From contig CAVRHY010000011.1 in the NCBI GenBank assembly GCA_963721105.1, forward strand, positions 744,001-808,000: a DNA stretch of 64,000 bases. Reading direction: 5' to 3'. The notes under the pieces were generated by a model. It was not told the DNA's origin, searched no databases, and saw only the letters and a program-made list of their open reading frames with translations. Below are positions 29,894 through 39,241 of the stretch, piece after piece; position 1 is the first letter of the stretch, and the number at the start of each line of letters is the position of its first letter. The position numbers and the translations under genes are program-made. The DNA is from Thermohalobaculum sp963721105. GTDB taxonomy: Bacteria; Pseudomonadota; Alphaproteobacteria; Rhodobacterales; Rhodobacteraceae.

Positions 29894-31643
29894 TGTCTCG
29901 TCGCCGGGCGCGACTGCCCATGACCGCCTAAGTGCCGGGATCGACACGGTCCTGAATGAAAACGGCGCGGCGCCGCTGGCGGTGCTCGCCGAGGGCATCC
30001 TCACGCGGGCTGACGCGCTTCGCGAGAGCAACGGGCTGATCGGCCGGTTCAGCGCCGCGGGTCTGTGTGCCGGCGACCGGATCGCCCTGTTCTGTCGCGA
30101 CGACCGGACGCTGATCCTCCACGTGATCGCCGCGCTGCGAGCGGGAGTTTGCTTCGTCGTTGGCGATCCTGATTCGACGGACTCCGAGGTTCGCGAGCTC
30201 ATAACCACATGCCGGCCGGCCGCCGTGTTCGCCGACAGGCATGTCCCCGAGCCCGATCTTCCGGGCGGCGCGCGGTGGCATGGCTTCGACGACGGCGCGG
30301 CAATTCGACCGGTGGCGGACCGCCTCGAGGGGCGGCCCGATCTCGCGATGATGATCTTCACCTCGGGCACGACCTCGACGGCAAAGGCGGTCGCGCTGAG
30401 CTACGGCAATCTCCTCGCCCAACTTGATATCTTCGCCGATGTCTACGGCTTTTGCCGAGAAACGCGGCTTCTCAACCTGCTACCGCTTCACCACACCGAC
30501 GGGCTGACGCGCGGGCCCGTCGCGGCGTTGTGGTTCGGCGGAGTACTCGTGAGGCCGTTCCGGTTCTCGGTCCAGAAGGTGCCGGCGCTGCTGGAAATGA
30601 TCGCGCCCGAGCGGATCACCCATCTCGTCGCGGTGCCGGCGCTTCTGCGAATCTTGCTGCGCGCCGGCCGGGACAGACCGGCCGCCTTCCGCACGGTGGA
30701 GTTCCGTTTCGTCGTCAGCAGCGCCGACGTTCTCGACGCCGCGCTATGGACTTGTTTCGAGAGCCGGTTCGGGATCCCGGTCGTCAATGCCTACGGGTTG
30801 AGCGAAGTGGTCTGCGACGCTCTGTTCGCCGGTCCGTCGGCAGAGGATCGGGTTCCCGGCACCATCGGGCGCCCCGTCGGCGTGACAGCCTCGGTCGTCG
30901 ACGCGCAGGGGGAGCGGGTGCCTGCGGGCGAGGTCGGCGAGCTCGTTCTGGCCGGCCCGACCGTGATGCGGGGTTATTTCGAGGCACCGGAGCTGACGGA
31001 CGAGGCTCTGCGCGACGGCGCGCTTCGTACCGGTGACCTGGTGCGGATCCGCCCGGACGGGCTCTTCGAGTTCATCGGGCGGCGCAAGACCGCGATCGTA
31101 TCGAGCGGGGTCACCATCCATCCGGAAGGCACGACGGCCGTCCTGGCGCAGATGCCCGGTGTTCTGGAGGCCCATGCCTTCGGCCTGTCCGACCCCGATC
31201 GTGGCGAGCGCCTGGTTGCCGCCGTCGTGCCGGTCCCCGGTAGCGGGATCGGGATCGCCGAGGTCCGGGCATTCTGCGGCGAGCGGATCTCGGCCGAGCG
31301 GATGCCGCACGAGATCCGGCTGCTCGACGTCCTGCCGCGCTCTGCGGCGGGCAAGGTCCTGGTTTCCGAGCTCGCCGGATCCGTGCAACCCCGTGCGTCC
31401 GGTCCCACCGAGCGGCCCCTCACCGTATATGACGTCGCCGCACGCTGCCTGGACCTGCCGGTGGAATCGCTCGACGCCGCGTCCTCGCCCTTCAACACGC
31501 CCGGCTGGGACTCGTTCGCGCACATGTCGCTGATCACCGAAATCGAGGAGGTGTTCGAGATCGTCTTCTCGCCGCAGGAAATCGCCGAGTTCGGCTGCCT
31601 CGGCGACGCGGAGGCGATTATCTCGGCGACGCATGGCGGCTGA
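29883..31643 (+). CDS. AMP-forming acyl/aminoacyl ligase fused to a C-terminal carrier domain
   Basis: Residues 1-500 are an ANL-family adenylation enzyme: the P-loop-like A3 motif FTSGTTSTAKAVALS, A5 NAYGLSEVV, A7 TGDLVRIRPDG, A8-like GRRKTAIVSSGVTIHP and the catalytic Lys of A10 in PRSAAGKVLV. Residues 510-586 form a carrier domain, DVAARCLDLPVESL to FSPQEIAEFGCLGD. The phosphopantetheine Ser is in GWDSFAHMSLI, the WDS pattern seen in stand-alone ACPs. The enzyme should therefore activate a carboxylate with ATP and load it on itself in cis. No condensation or ketosynthase domain is present in the cluster. Substrate specificity cannot be read. Confidence 0.88.
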   Translation: MQSDVSSPGATAHDRLSAGIDTVLNENGAAPLAVLAEGILTRADALRESNGLIGRFSAAGLCAGDRIALFCRDDRTLILHVIAALRAGVCFVVGDPDSTDSEVRELITTCRPAAVFADRHVPEPDLPGGARWHGFDDGAAIRPVADRLEGRPDLAMMIFTSGTTSTAKAVALSYGNLLAQLDIFADVYGFCRETRLLNLLPLHHTDGLTRGPVAALWFGGVLVRPFRFSVQKVPALLEMIAPERITHLVAVPALLRILLRAGRDRPAAFRTVEFRFVVSSADVLDAALWTCFESRFGIPVVNAYGLSEVVCDALFAGPSAEDRVPGTIGRPVGVTASVVDAQGERVPAGEVGELVLAGPTVMRGYFEAPELTDEALRDGALRTGDLVRIRPDGLFEFIGRRKTAIVSSGVTIHPEGTTAVLAQMPGVLEAHAFGLSDPDRGERLVAAVVPVPGSGIGIAEVRAFCGERISAERMPHEIRLLDVLPRSAAGKVLVSELAGSVQPRASGPTERPLTVYDVAARCLDLPVESLDAASSPFNTPGWDSFAHMSLITEIEEVFEIVFSPQEIAEFGCLGDAEAIISATHGG

Positions 31644-31945
31644 GCGCGGGTGATCCTGCCCGCCCTGGAGAGCGACTGGCTCTTTTTCCGGCCCCCCAGG
31701 CGCCCCCAGATCCGCAACGCCAATCACGATTGTGGTCAGCCGATCGCTAAGGCGACATGCTCACACCGGGTTCTCGGCTCCTGTCTTCTCGCACATCATC
31801 GCGAAGATCGTCACAGAGAGGAGACCGGAGCATCTGAACGATGTCGGCCGGATGCTCGGCGACAAGCGGATGAACACCACCGAGCAGTGCGATCTTGGGA
31901 CGCAAGGCCCCGCGACGGCACGACGGATCGAAGCGCATGACCGCT
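31644..31945. other. Intergenic right flank of the island
   Basis: These 302 bp between two convergent genes contain only the tyrosine-recombinase remnant described separately. No terminator hairpin of note was seen. Confidence 0.5.
31768..31944 (+). pseudogene. Tyrosine recombinase (integrase) C-terminal remnant
   Basis: The frame reads SAPVFSHIIAKIVTERRPEH, then LNDVGRMLGDKRMNTTEQCD and LGTQGPATARRIEAH. This follows the pattern of phage-type integrases in which H-x-x-R-H is followed by LGHK, TT and a catalytic Tyr. Here the Arg of HxxRH is Ser and no Tyr stands at the nucleophile position. There is no N-terminal or core-binding part. It is a degenerate end fragment that marks the right border of the accessory segment. 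Confidence 0.6.
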
Positions 31946-32953
31946 CTAGGCGACGGACCCCACGACAATGGCGCCGGTCCGGTCGCGCGGGGCCGGCGGC
32001 GAAAGTGCCCCGTCTTCCTGCGTCAGGACCATGCGCATCCGGGCTTCCGCGTGCGCGGCCGCGGCCACCAGGCGCTTCGTGGACTTTGTCGTGCGACCGA
32101 TCGCGGCATAGCCTGGCGCGGGTGAGACGGCGCGGACGCGCACGCCGTCGATCTCGGTATCCTCGCCGGTGCAAAGCTGCGCGTAGAGGCTGCAGTAGTC
32201 TAGCGCCTTCGACACCAGCAGGCCGCCGACATGGGCGCCGAAGGCGCGATTCAGCATCCGCTCGCCCAGCGCCCGGTCGGTCCACGGAAGTCGCCTGACC
32301 CCGGGTGCGTCAGGCGAGCGCGTCAGGATGGCGAGGATATGCGTGGCGCCGCGCGCGATCGCGAGCCGGATCGGCAGCGGCGAGGCCAGCCCGCCATCCA
32401 TCAGCCGACGGCCGTCCAGCAGCACCGGGGGGCCGGCGAGCAGCGGCATCCGCGCGGTGGCGCGCAGGATCTCCAACGGACGCCCCGGCACGTCGAACCC
32501 GTTGAGCTCGACGACCTCGCCCCTGTCGATGTCGGTCGCCGTCGCGAAGAGCGCGGGACCGGGGTTGGAGAGCGTTGCGAGGTCGAGCGGCTTGATCGTC
32601 GTGAAAACCGTGTCGACGAGGTGGTCGATGTCGACCAGCGGCCCGCCGAACAGCGCGCGGCCGGGGGAGATGAAGCGGCGGTTGTTGAGGTCCTCGTAGA
32701 ACATGCGCGTGCCGAAGCGCGCCTGGCCCGCGCGCAGATATGCCAGCGCGCAGGCACCGGCCGAGGTGCCGATCATCAGGTCGAAGCAGCCGGCCATGCC
32801 TTCCGCCTCGATGCCCGACACCATGCCGCCGGCGATGACGCCGCGCATCGCGCCGCCCTCCGCGACCAGCGCGATTCTCGCGCCATCGTCGAACGGCGCG
32901 CGGGCGCCGGCCATTCTTCGCCGCCGGAGCAGAGCGGCCACGCTGTCGGTCAT
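31946..32953 (-). CDS. Patatin-like phospholipase
   Basis: The 335 residues carry the patatin lipase core: oxyanion loop EGGAMRGVIAGGM, nucleophile Ser in MIGTSAGACALAYL, and the catalytic-dyad Asp in LMDGGLASPLPIRLA, all at usual spacing. It resembles cytoplasmic YjjU-type patatins and has no signal peptide. Expected activity is lipid acyl hydrolysis. The start at 32953 (MTDSVAALLRRRR) lies 5 bp after the stop of the secreted-protein gene. It is therefore the third gene of an operon with the CHASE2 cyclase, which suggests a regulated or effector role. Confidence 0.88.
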   Translation of the reverse strand: MTDSVAALLRRRRMAGARAPFDDGARIALVAEGGAMRGVIAGGMVSGIEAEGMAGCFDLMIGTSAGACALAYLRAGQARFGTRMFYEDLNNRRFISPGRALFGGPLVDIDHLVDTVFTTIKPLDLATLSNPGPALFATATDIDRGEVVELNGFDVPGRPLEILRATARMPLLAGPPVLLDGRRLMDGGLASPLPIRLAIARGATHILAILTRSPDAPGVRRLPWTDRALGERMLNRAFGAHVGGLLVSKALDYCSLYAQLCTGEDTEIDGVRVRAVSPAPGYAAIGRTTKSTKRLVAAAAHAEARMRMVLTQEDGALSPPAPRDRTGAIVVGSVA

Positions 32954-32958
32954 GGGCG

Positions 32959-33684
32959 TCAGCTGCCGATCGTGCCGAGCAACAGCAGCGCCTGGCGGCG
33001 GCAGCCGACGCCGCTCATCCACGCAGCCAGTCGGTCGGTGGCGTCCAGCCCCGTGGGGACGAAGTGCAGTTCAAGCTCGATGGCGCGCGGCGCCACGTCC
33101 AGCTCGATGCGGTAGCGTCCGCCATCGGTCGCAGGCAAGCCGGCGGGCCAGGCGAGCGCCGCGTCGCCGGCATGCCAGATAACCTCGGTCCGCGCGTTCG
33201 TGGCCATGTCGGTGATCGCCAGCCTGCTGTCGACGTCCATCGTTCCGGGCCGCCACAGGCGTATGGCGCCGTCCGCCGGGGCGCATTGCACCGAGGAGTT
33301 GGTGACCGTCAAGACCTGCGGGTCGCGAGTTGTCTGGCCGGGCGCCGAGCGGATGGCGCCGAGCGTCGACTGCTCGGCATCGCGCGAGGCGACGAGCTGG
33401 CCGAGGCTGGCGACGAGTCCTCCGTCGCCGCCCGCAGATGCGCTGTTGCCGATCGGGCCGGCATAAGGACCGGCGATGGTGCGGGTCTGCCCGGTGGCGT
33501 CGTTGACGACCAGCACCGCGCCGGCCGGCAGGTCGACGGGCGTCGCGGAGTCGACCACCGAGCCGGGACCGAGATCGCCGACCTGCCCCGACAGCACGAC
33601 GACCGGCTCGGCCCGCAGCGGCAACGCCAGCAGGCCGGCAACCGACAGAACAGCGCAGCGAAGAAACAGCCTGGCCAGGGTCAA
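32959..33684 (-). CDS. Secreted protein of unknown family, TTG start
   Basis: The 241 residues have a clear signal peptide (about 1-25, FLRCAVLSVAGLLALPLRA). A beta-rich region follows, starting VVVLSGQVGDLGPGSVVDSATPVDLPAGAVLVVNDATG, which vaguely recalls FecR/PEGA-like beta sandwiches. The C-terminal half (RYRIELDVAPRAIELELHFVPTG) is also beta-rich. Two Cys residues may form a disulphide. I do not recognise the family. The TTG start has an AAGGAG site lying inside the stop region of the cyclase gene, so translation is coupled to it. Position between the cyclase and patatin genes suggests a periplasmic partner of the CHASE2 sensor. Confidence 0.7.
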   Translation of the reverse strand: MTLARLFLRCAVLSVAGLLALPLRAEPVVVLSGQVGDLGPGSVVDSATPVDLPAGAVLVVNDATGQTRTIAGPYAGPIGNSASAGGDGGLVASLGQLVASRDAEQSTLGAIRSAPGQTTRDPQVLTVTNSSVQCAPADGAIRLWRPGTMDVDSRLAITDMATNARTEVIWHAGDAALAWPAGLPATDGGRYRIELDVAPRAIELELHFVPTGLDATDRLAAWMSGVGCRRQALLLLGTIGS

Positions 33685-33685
33685 A

Positions 33686-35615
33686 TCACTTCTCCTTCAA
33701 TTCGATCAGCCGCCCGGCAATTCCCTGCTCGATCCGGTCGAGATGAAATGACACGACAGGGTCGGGCCGCAGGCTGTCGAATTGTTTTCGCGCGCGGGCG
33801 GACGATGCGTCAAGCTCGGCGAAAGCGGCGCGATAGGCTTCCAGCCATTCCGTTGTCTTTGTGCCATTCATCGTGAACAGCGGAATCGGCTCGATCTTGC
33901 CCTTCAGGATGACGTCGCCGATCTGGTAGAGACGCGGCGGCTCGTCGAAATGCGCCATCGCGGCCTCGATGCAGTCGCCGCTGATGGCGATGCGCGTGCC
34001 GAAAGCCTTGTTCGAACCTTCCAGTCGGGCGGCGATGTTCATGGCGTCGCCGATCGCGGTGTAGTCGAATCGGGTCTTGCCGCCGAAATTGCCGACCGCC
34101 GCCTCGCCGGTGTTGACGCCGATGCGGGTGACGCCGAGGCCGACGCCGGGATGGTCGGCCCGGAATTGCTCGGCGAAGGCGTCGATCTCGCCGGCGCAGC
34201 GGATCGGCGCGGGCGGCGTGGGCGGGGTCCTCGGCGGGGACCCCGAACAGCGCGACCACCGCGTCGCCGATATACTTGTCGATGACGCCGTGATGGCGCA
34301 TGACGATCTCGCCCACGCCGTCGAGATAGTCGTTCAGCAGCCGGCCCAGCGCGTCGGCCTCCATGCGCTCGCTCATGCTGGTGAAGCCGGCGATGTCAGT
34401 GAACAGGAACGTCATGCGCCGCCGCTCGCCGCCCAGCCGCAAGGCGGAGGGGTTGCGGATCAGGTGATCGACGAGCTCGGGCGCGAGGTAGTGCGAGAAC
34501 GCCGAGCGGACGAAGCGTCGGTCGCGATGGGCAAGCAGAGCGTCCAGCCCCATCGTGCCGCCGGCGGCCAGCACCAGTGAGATCACCGCCGGGACGACGG
34601 GCAGCACGGGGGCGCCCAGGCTGGCCAGCCCGACCATGCCCGCCAGATAGGTGGCGAGGCAGGCGGCCAGCAGCACCAGCCTGACCGGGAAGGACAGTGG
34701 CGACAGCGCGATCAGGCAGGCCAGCAGCGCCAGCGCCGCGGCGATGACCGCGCGGGGGGCGGCGGAAAGCTCGGGCACGAAGCGGTCGTCGAGGATCTGC
34801 GAGACCAGGTGCGCGTGGATCTCGGCGCCTGCCGTCGCCGGGCCGCCCAGCACCATGGACAGCGGCGTCACGTGCCGGTCCTGCTGCGGCAGGTCGGCGC
34901 CGACGATCACCGTGCGACCGGCGAACCATGTCTCGAGGATGGCGGGGTTCGCCGCCATCAGCGGCAGGATGTGCGCGGGCGTCGTCTGGAAGGCAGGCGC
35001 GGTTGCGTCGGCCGGCTTGCGCCAGTCGATCACCCAGCGCTGCCCGGCCAGCGAGGGCGAAGGCCTGCCGGCAAGCGCGCCGGCGAAGCCGGGCACCGCG
35101 GTGCCCGGCAGCGCGTGTGCGTGGCGGCGCACGATGCCGTCGCGGTCGTGGATCAGGTTGGCGAAGCCGGGCACGGCGCCCGAGCGGCGGATGAAACCCG
35201 CCAACCATTCGCTCTGCGCCTGGGTCATGCCCGAGCGCGCATCGGCCCAGGCGAGCACCACCGGCCCGTCGAAGGCGCGGATCGCCTGCGCCAGCTGGGC
35301 GTCCTTTTCGGGCTCGGTCGGCTGGTCCAGCAGAATGTCCAGTCCGATCGCAGCCGCGCCGGCCGTGTCGAGCGCGTCGACGACCTCGGCCAGGAACCCC
35401 CGGTCGACCGGCGAGCGGTAGGGCAGCTTGGCCATGCTGGCCTCGTCGATGGCGACGATCGATACTCGCGCATCCTGCGCCTGGGGTGCCGGCGTCATCG
35501 CGATGCGCACGCGGTCCGACATCTCGACCTCGAGCGCGGCGAGCGGCCCGACCAGCCGGACGGCGATCATCGCGACCAGGGCCGCGACCAGCACGCAGGC
35601 CGCATATGCCAGCAT
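33686..35615 (-). CDS. CHASE2-domain class III adenylate/guanylate cyclase (frameshifted near 34205)
   Basis: The protein has an N-terminal helix, then a periplasmic CHASE2 sensor (about residues 45-300; VSIVAIDEASMAKLPY and AAIGLDILLD are typical). Three further helices (about 305-385) follow, then a cyclase domain. Catalytic features are FLFTDIAGFTSMSERM with the first metal Asp, and GVIDKYIGDAVVALFGVPAED with the second. The frame then shifts by one base; the other frame continues IRCAGEIDAFAEQF, GVNTGEAAVGNFGGKTRFDYTAIGDAMNIAARLE to the end. Removing one base restores 642 residues. It probably makes cAMP in response to an envelope signal. It is divergent from the CHAT lipoprotein gene. 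Confidence 0.85.
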
Positions 35616-35736
35616 GCGGCGCGCCGGCAGGCCGGCGATGCCGAGCGCGCCGAGGGATGGCGACGCGACAGAATGTGTCCTCGACGTTACAGTCCGCGAC
35701 AGAGTTCTTCCCCTTCCTACCGCCCGCTTTAGGTAC

Positions 35737-35760
35737 GCACGTTAGCCCACGCTAACGTGC
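35737..35760. promoter_or_regulatory. Perfect 10-bp inverted repeat between cyclase and CHAT genes
   Basis: GCACGTTAGC (35737-35746) and GCTAACGTGC (35751-35760) are exact inverse complements separated by CCAC. The element ends 6 bp before the ATG of the CHAT gene and lies in the divergent intergenic region. It occupies the place where a ribosome site would be expected, and no other is visible. It may be a repressor operator for both transcripts or an mRNA hairpin controlling the CHAT start. Confidence 0.65.
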
Positions 35761-35766
35761 TGAACC

Positions 35767-38700
35767 ATGAAGCATTGCATCGAAAAACTTTTCCACTGCA
35801 CCCCGTTTCGATTCTGCCTCCTCGCGCTTCTTCTGGCGCCCGGCTGCACGCAGTACGTCGAGACGCCGTCCAAGCTGATGGACCGTCCCGAGCCGGTGCC
35901 GATGGACAGGCTGGCCGCCGTGCTGGAGCGGATCACGCCGCCGGTCATCGGCGATGGCACGGGTTACGAGAGCCACCCCACGCCCCGCGCATCGGTCGAC
36001 ATCCTGCACGCTGGCGATGACCTGGGCTATGGCGTCACGATGACGCCCGAGGCCGAGGTGCTGTGGACGGCGACCAACCACAAGGACTGGACCACCTGGG
36101 AGGAGAAGTTCGAGGAAGCCCGGGCGTCCATGCCGGACACGAACGAGGTCGCCTTTCTGCTTAGCGCGCAGCGGCTGCGGGCGATGATGCACTCCGGACG
36201 GGTCGAGGAGGTGCGCCGCGAACTGCTCCGGCTGGAGGAACTCGAGCGCGCCATGTTCGGCAACATCATCGAGACGACCTCGCAGTACGGTCAGCTGAAC
36301 AACTGGCTGAACAATTCCCAGCAGGCGATCGCCTACGACGCGGCGGTGGTCGATGCGGTCGGCGACTGGTGGCTGCCGACCTTCTATTACGCCAAGCCGC
36401 AGAACATCATCGACGCCAAGCGGATCGCCGGCGCGTTAATGCGTGCGCATATCGGGCTGACCTGCGAGCATATCGTGCTGCATGACTACGAAACAGCGAT
36501 GGCGTGGGGCAAGGCGGGCCTGGAGATGACCGAGGACGTGGTCGGCATAGGCCACAACCCGCTCTACGGCATCTTCATCAAGACGACGACCTACATGTAC
36601 GAGGGCGAGGCCTGGATGCTGGCCTGCTATGCTGCGGCGCGGATCGGCGTCAGCCACGACCTCGAGGCCAACCGGTACCTGGTCAACCTGGCCAAGGATT
36701 TCTTCCGCCAGGCGCAGTACAAATGGGGCGACGAGCTGGTCGAACTCGATCATCGACTACGTGCTCTACGACACCGGGCTGAAGCCGCAGGAGCCCGCGC
36801 GCATCGGCCCGCTCGGCGACCCGCCGCTGACCACCGACGAGCGACTCGAGACGCTGGTCCGCTTCAGGCCCGAGAACCTGCAGGTGCGCGAGGGCATCGA
36901 GCTGCCGGTGCCCGAGCCCGGCTCGATCCAGTTGCCCGGCGAGGGCAAGAAGAACGCCTACGGCTTTATCGTCGGACCCGATCTCGCCGCCGCCAACGCG
37001 GCGTTTCTCGAGGGCGAATACGCGCGAGCCGCGGGGCAGTTCGACCGGATCGCGGCGGGCGAGACCGATCCGCTGCGCCGCTGGCACGCCGCGGCGCAGG
37101 CGGTGCAGGCGCGGATCCTGGCGGGACGCTCGGCCGAGGCGATCGAGCGGATCCCGGCGCTGGAAGTGTTGGAGGAGGCGTATTTCGGCACGAACATCGG
37201 CGCCCGCGCCCTGCGTGGCGAGGCGAAGTTCTGGTTGGGGGACAATGACGGCGCGGTTCGCGACTTCCTGCAGGTGGTCGATGCTCTCGGCGATTTCCGC
37301 GCGCCCGCGCTGCTGCTTTTCAAGCCGCAGGTGCCCGAGCTTGCGCTGCTGAACCGCGCGCAGTTCCAAGCCTATCTGGGCATCGCGCGCTCGCTGATGT
37401 TCGAGGGCGATTACGCCCGCGCCCAGCCTTGGGCCGATGCGGCCGAGCAGTTGCTGGAGGAGGCACACTACACCTGGCAGCACCAGCTCTATCGCCAGTA
37501 TCTGAAGCTGCACGCCGACCTGTTCTACGCGCGCGGCGTGAACCTCGCGGTGATGGCTGGCGCGCGGCTGGTGCTGGACAACGCGGAGGCGGATGCCGAG
37601 CGGCTGATGCAGTCGGCCAGGGCCTATCTGCGCTCGATGGACTACGAGGCCGGCCTGCCGGTCATCGAGGCGATCTGGGCCCGCTCGCTGCTGGACGCGG
37701 GTCGCGCCGCGCGGGCAGTCGAAGTCGCTACGAGGGCCGCGACGTTCGCGGCCGAGCGCGGGCAGGCGGATCTGCTGTGGCAGCTCCAGGCGCTGCGCGG
37801 GGCCGCGCTCGCGGCGCTGGGCCAGCATGGCCCGGCGGAAGAGGCGTTGCGTGCCGCGCAGTCGGCGATTGCGGCGGTCTCGGGCTCGCTGGCGACCGAC
37901 AGCTCGAAGCGCCAGTTCGGCATCGGCAAGGAGGAGCTGACGCGCCGGCTGGTCGCCTACGACCTGGAGCGCCGCGATCATGGCCGCGCCTTCGCGGACC
38001 TCGAGAACGGCCGCGCGCGGGCCTTCGTCGACATGCTGGGCAGCATCCAGGTCGCGGCCGGCAGCAACGGCCCGCTGGTCCGCGAGATCCGCGAGTTGGA
38101 CGCCGAGATCAGGGCGGCACGCATCCGTGCGGCGGCACCTGGCAGCCACGGGGGCGCGGCGGCCGGGGGGCGCGGGCTGGAGACCCGGCGCGCGGCGCTG
38201 GTCGAGCGGCTGCGTGGGCGCGACCCGGAACTGGCGGACGCGCTGTCCATCTCGACGCGCAGCCTGCGCGAGGTGCAGCGGCGGCTGGGACGTGGCGACA
38301 CGCTGCTATACACTCTGCCTACCGCAAACCGCGACGAGCCAATCCGCTTCCTCGCCATCCGCCGCGACGGCACCGAGGTCGTGACGACCGATCTCGGACA
38401 TGGTGCGCTGGACGCGATGCTGGCGCCCTTCACCAGCGACGATCCGCTGCGCGCGGCAGAGGCGCAGAAGGCCGCGGCGCACGGCATCGCCGAGGGGCTG
38501 AAACTGCGATCGCACACGGGCGCCGGCACACTCTACGTCGTGCCGGCGCAGAGCGTCTACTTCATGCCCTGGGGCGCGCTGCCGCTGGACGTGCCCGTGG
38601 TTGTGCTGCCGACCGGCGGCTGGCTGACGCGCGCGCCCGCGCGGATCGCGGCCGGCTCGGCCGCGGTGATCGGCGACCCGGCGCTGGGCACCGCCTGGGA

Positions 38701-39241
38701 CACGCTGCCCGGCGCGCGCGAGGAGGCGCAGAAGATCGCCGCCGTCTACCGGGTCGCGCCGGTGACAGGGTCGGCGGCCACCATCGACAGCCTGCGCAGC
38801 GCGGTCAGCGGCGGCGTGCGTGTGCTGCACCTGGCGACGCATGGCGTCTTCAATGCCCGCGACCCGTTGCAGTCCGCCATCCTGATGAGCGAGGGCGGCA
38901 AGACCGCGCGGCTGACCGCCGCCGACCTGTTCGAGCAGCCCCTGCCGGCGGCGCTGGTCGTGCTCAGCGCCTGCGAGACCGGGCTGGGTCAGGTCAGCGC
39001 CGGCGAGGACTTTCTGGGCCTCGCCCGCTCGTTCTACCTGAGCGGGACGCGGGCCGTACTGAACAGCCTGTGGCCGGTCCACGACAAGCCGACGCAGCGG
39101 TTCATGGAGGTCTTCCACGCCGCCGCCCGGAACGGCGACCTCGGTGCCGCGTGGCTGAAGGCCCGCAACGCGCTTCGCGACGATGGCCTGCCGCCCTCGG
39201 TCTACGGCGCCTTCACGCTCGGCGGTGCGGACAGGATCTGA
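35767..39241 (+). CDS. TPR-CHAT domain lipoprotein, caspase-like peptidase (frameshifted near 36747)
   Basis: The joined protein is about 1157 residues. Residues 1-21 are a lipoprotein signal (CLLALLLAPGC lipobox). A long helical-repeat section follows, with ALRGEAKFWLGDNDGAVRDF and other TPR-like repeats. The last 320 residues are a CHAT peptidase: the catalytic His is in VLHLATHGVFNARDPLQS and the Cys in LVVLSACETGLGQVSAGEDFLGL. Frame 1 ends at DELVEL and frame 2 resumes at IIDYVLYDTGLKP; one extra base near 36747 explains the break. CHAT proteins are usually cytoplasmic, so a lipid-anchored, envelope-located form is notable. Neighbours suggest control by, or a link to, the CHASE2 cyclase. 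Confidence 0.85.

Noticed and set aside
25253..31945. Classical integration of the island into the 3' end of tRNA-Gly with flanking direct repeats.
   Set aside because: The island lies on the 5' side of the tRNA, and no copy of the tRNA 3' end was found near the integrase fragment.
36730..36760. Programmed ribosomal frameshifting in the CHAT gene and others.
   Set aside because: No slippery heptamer or downstream pseudoknot was seen, the change is always +1, and it affects eleven unrelated genes including purM and purN.
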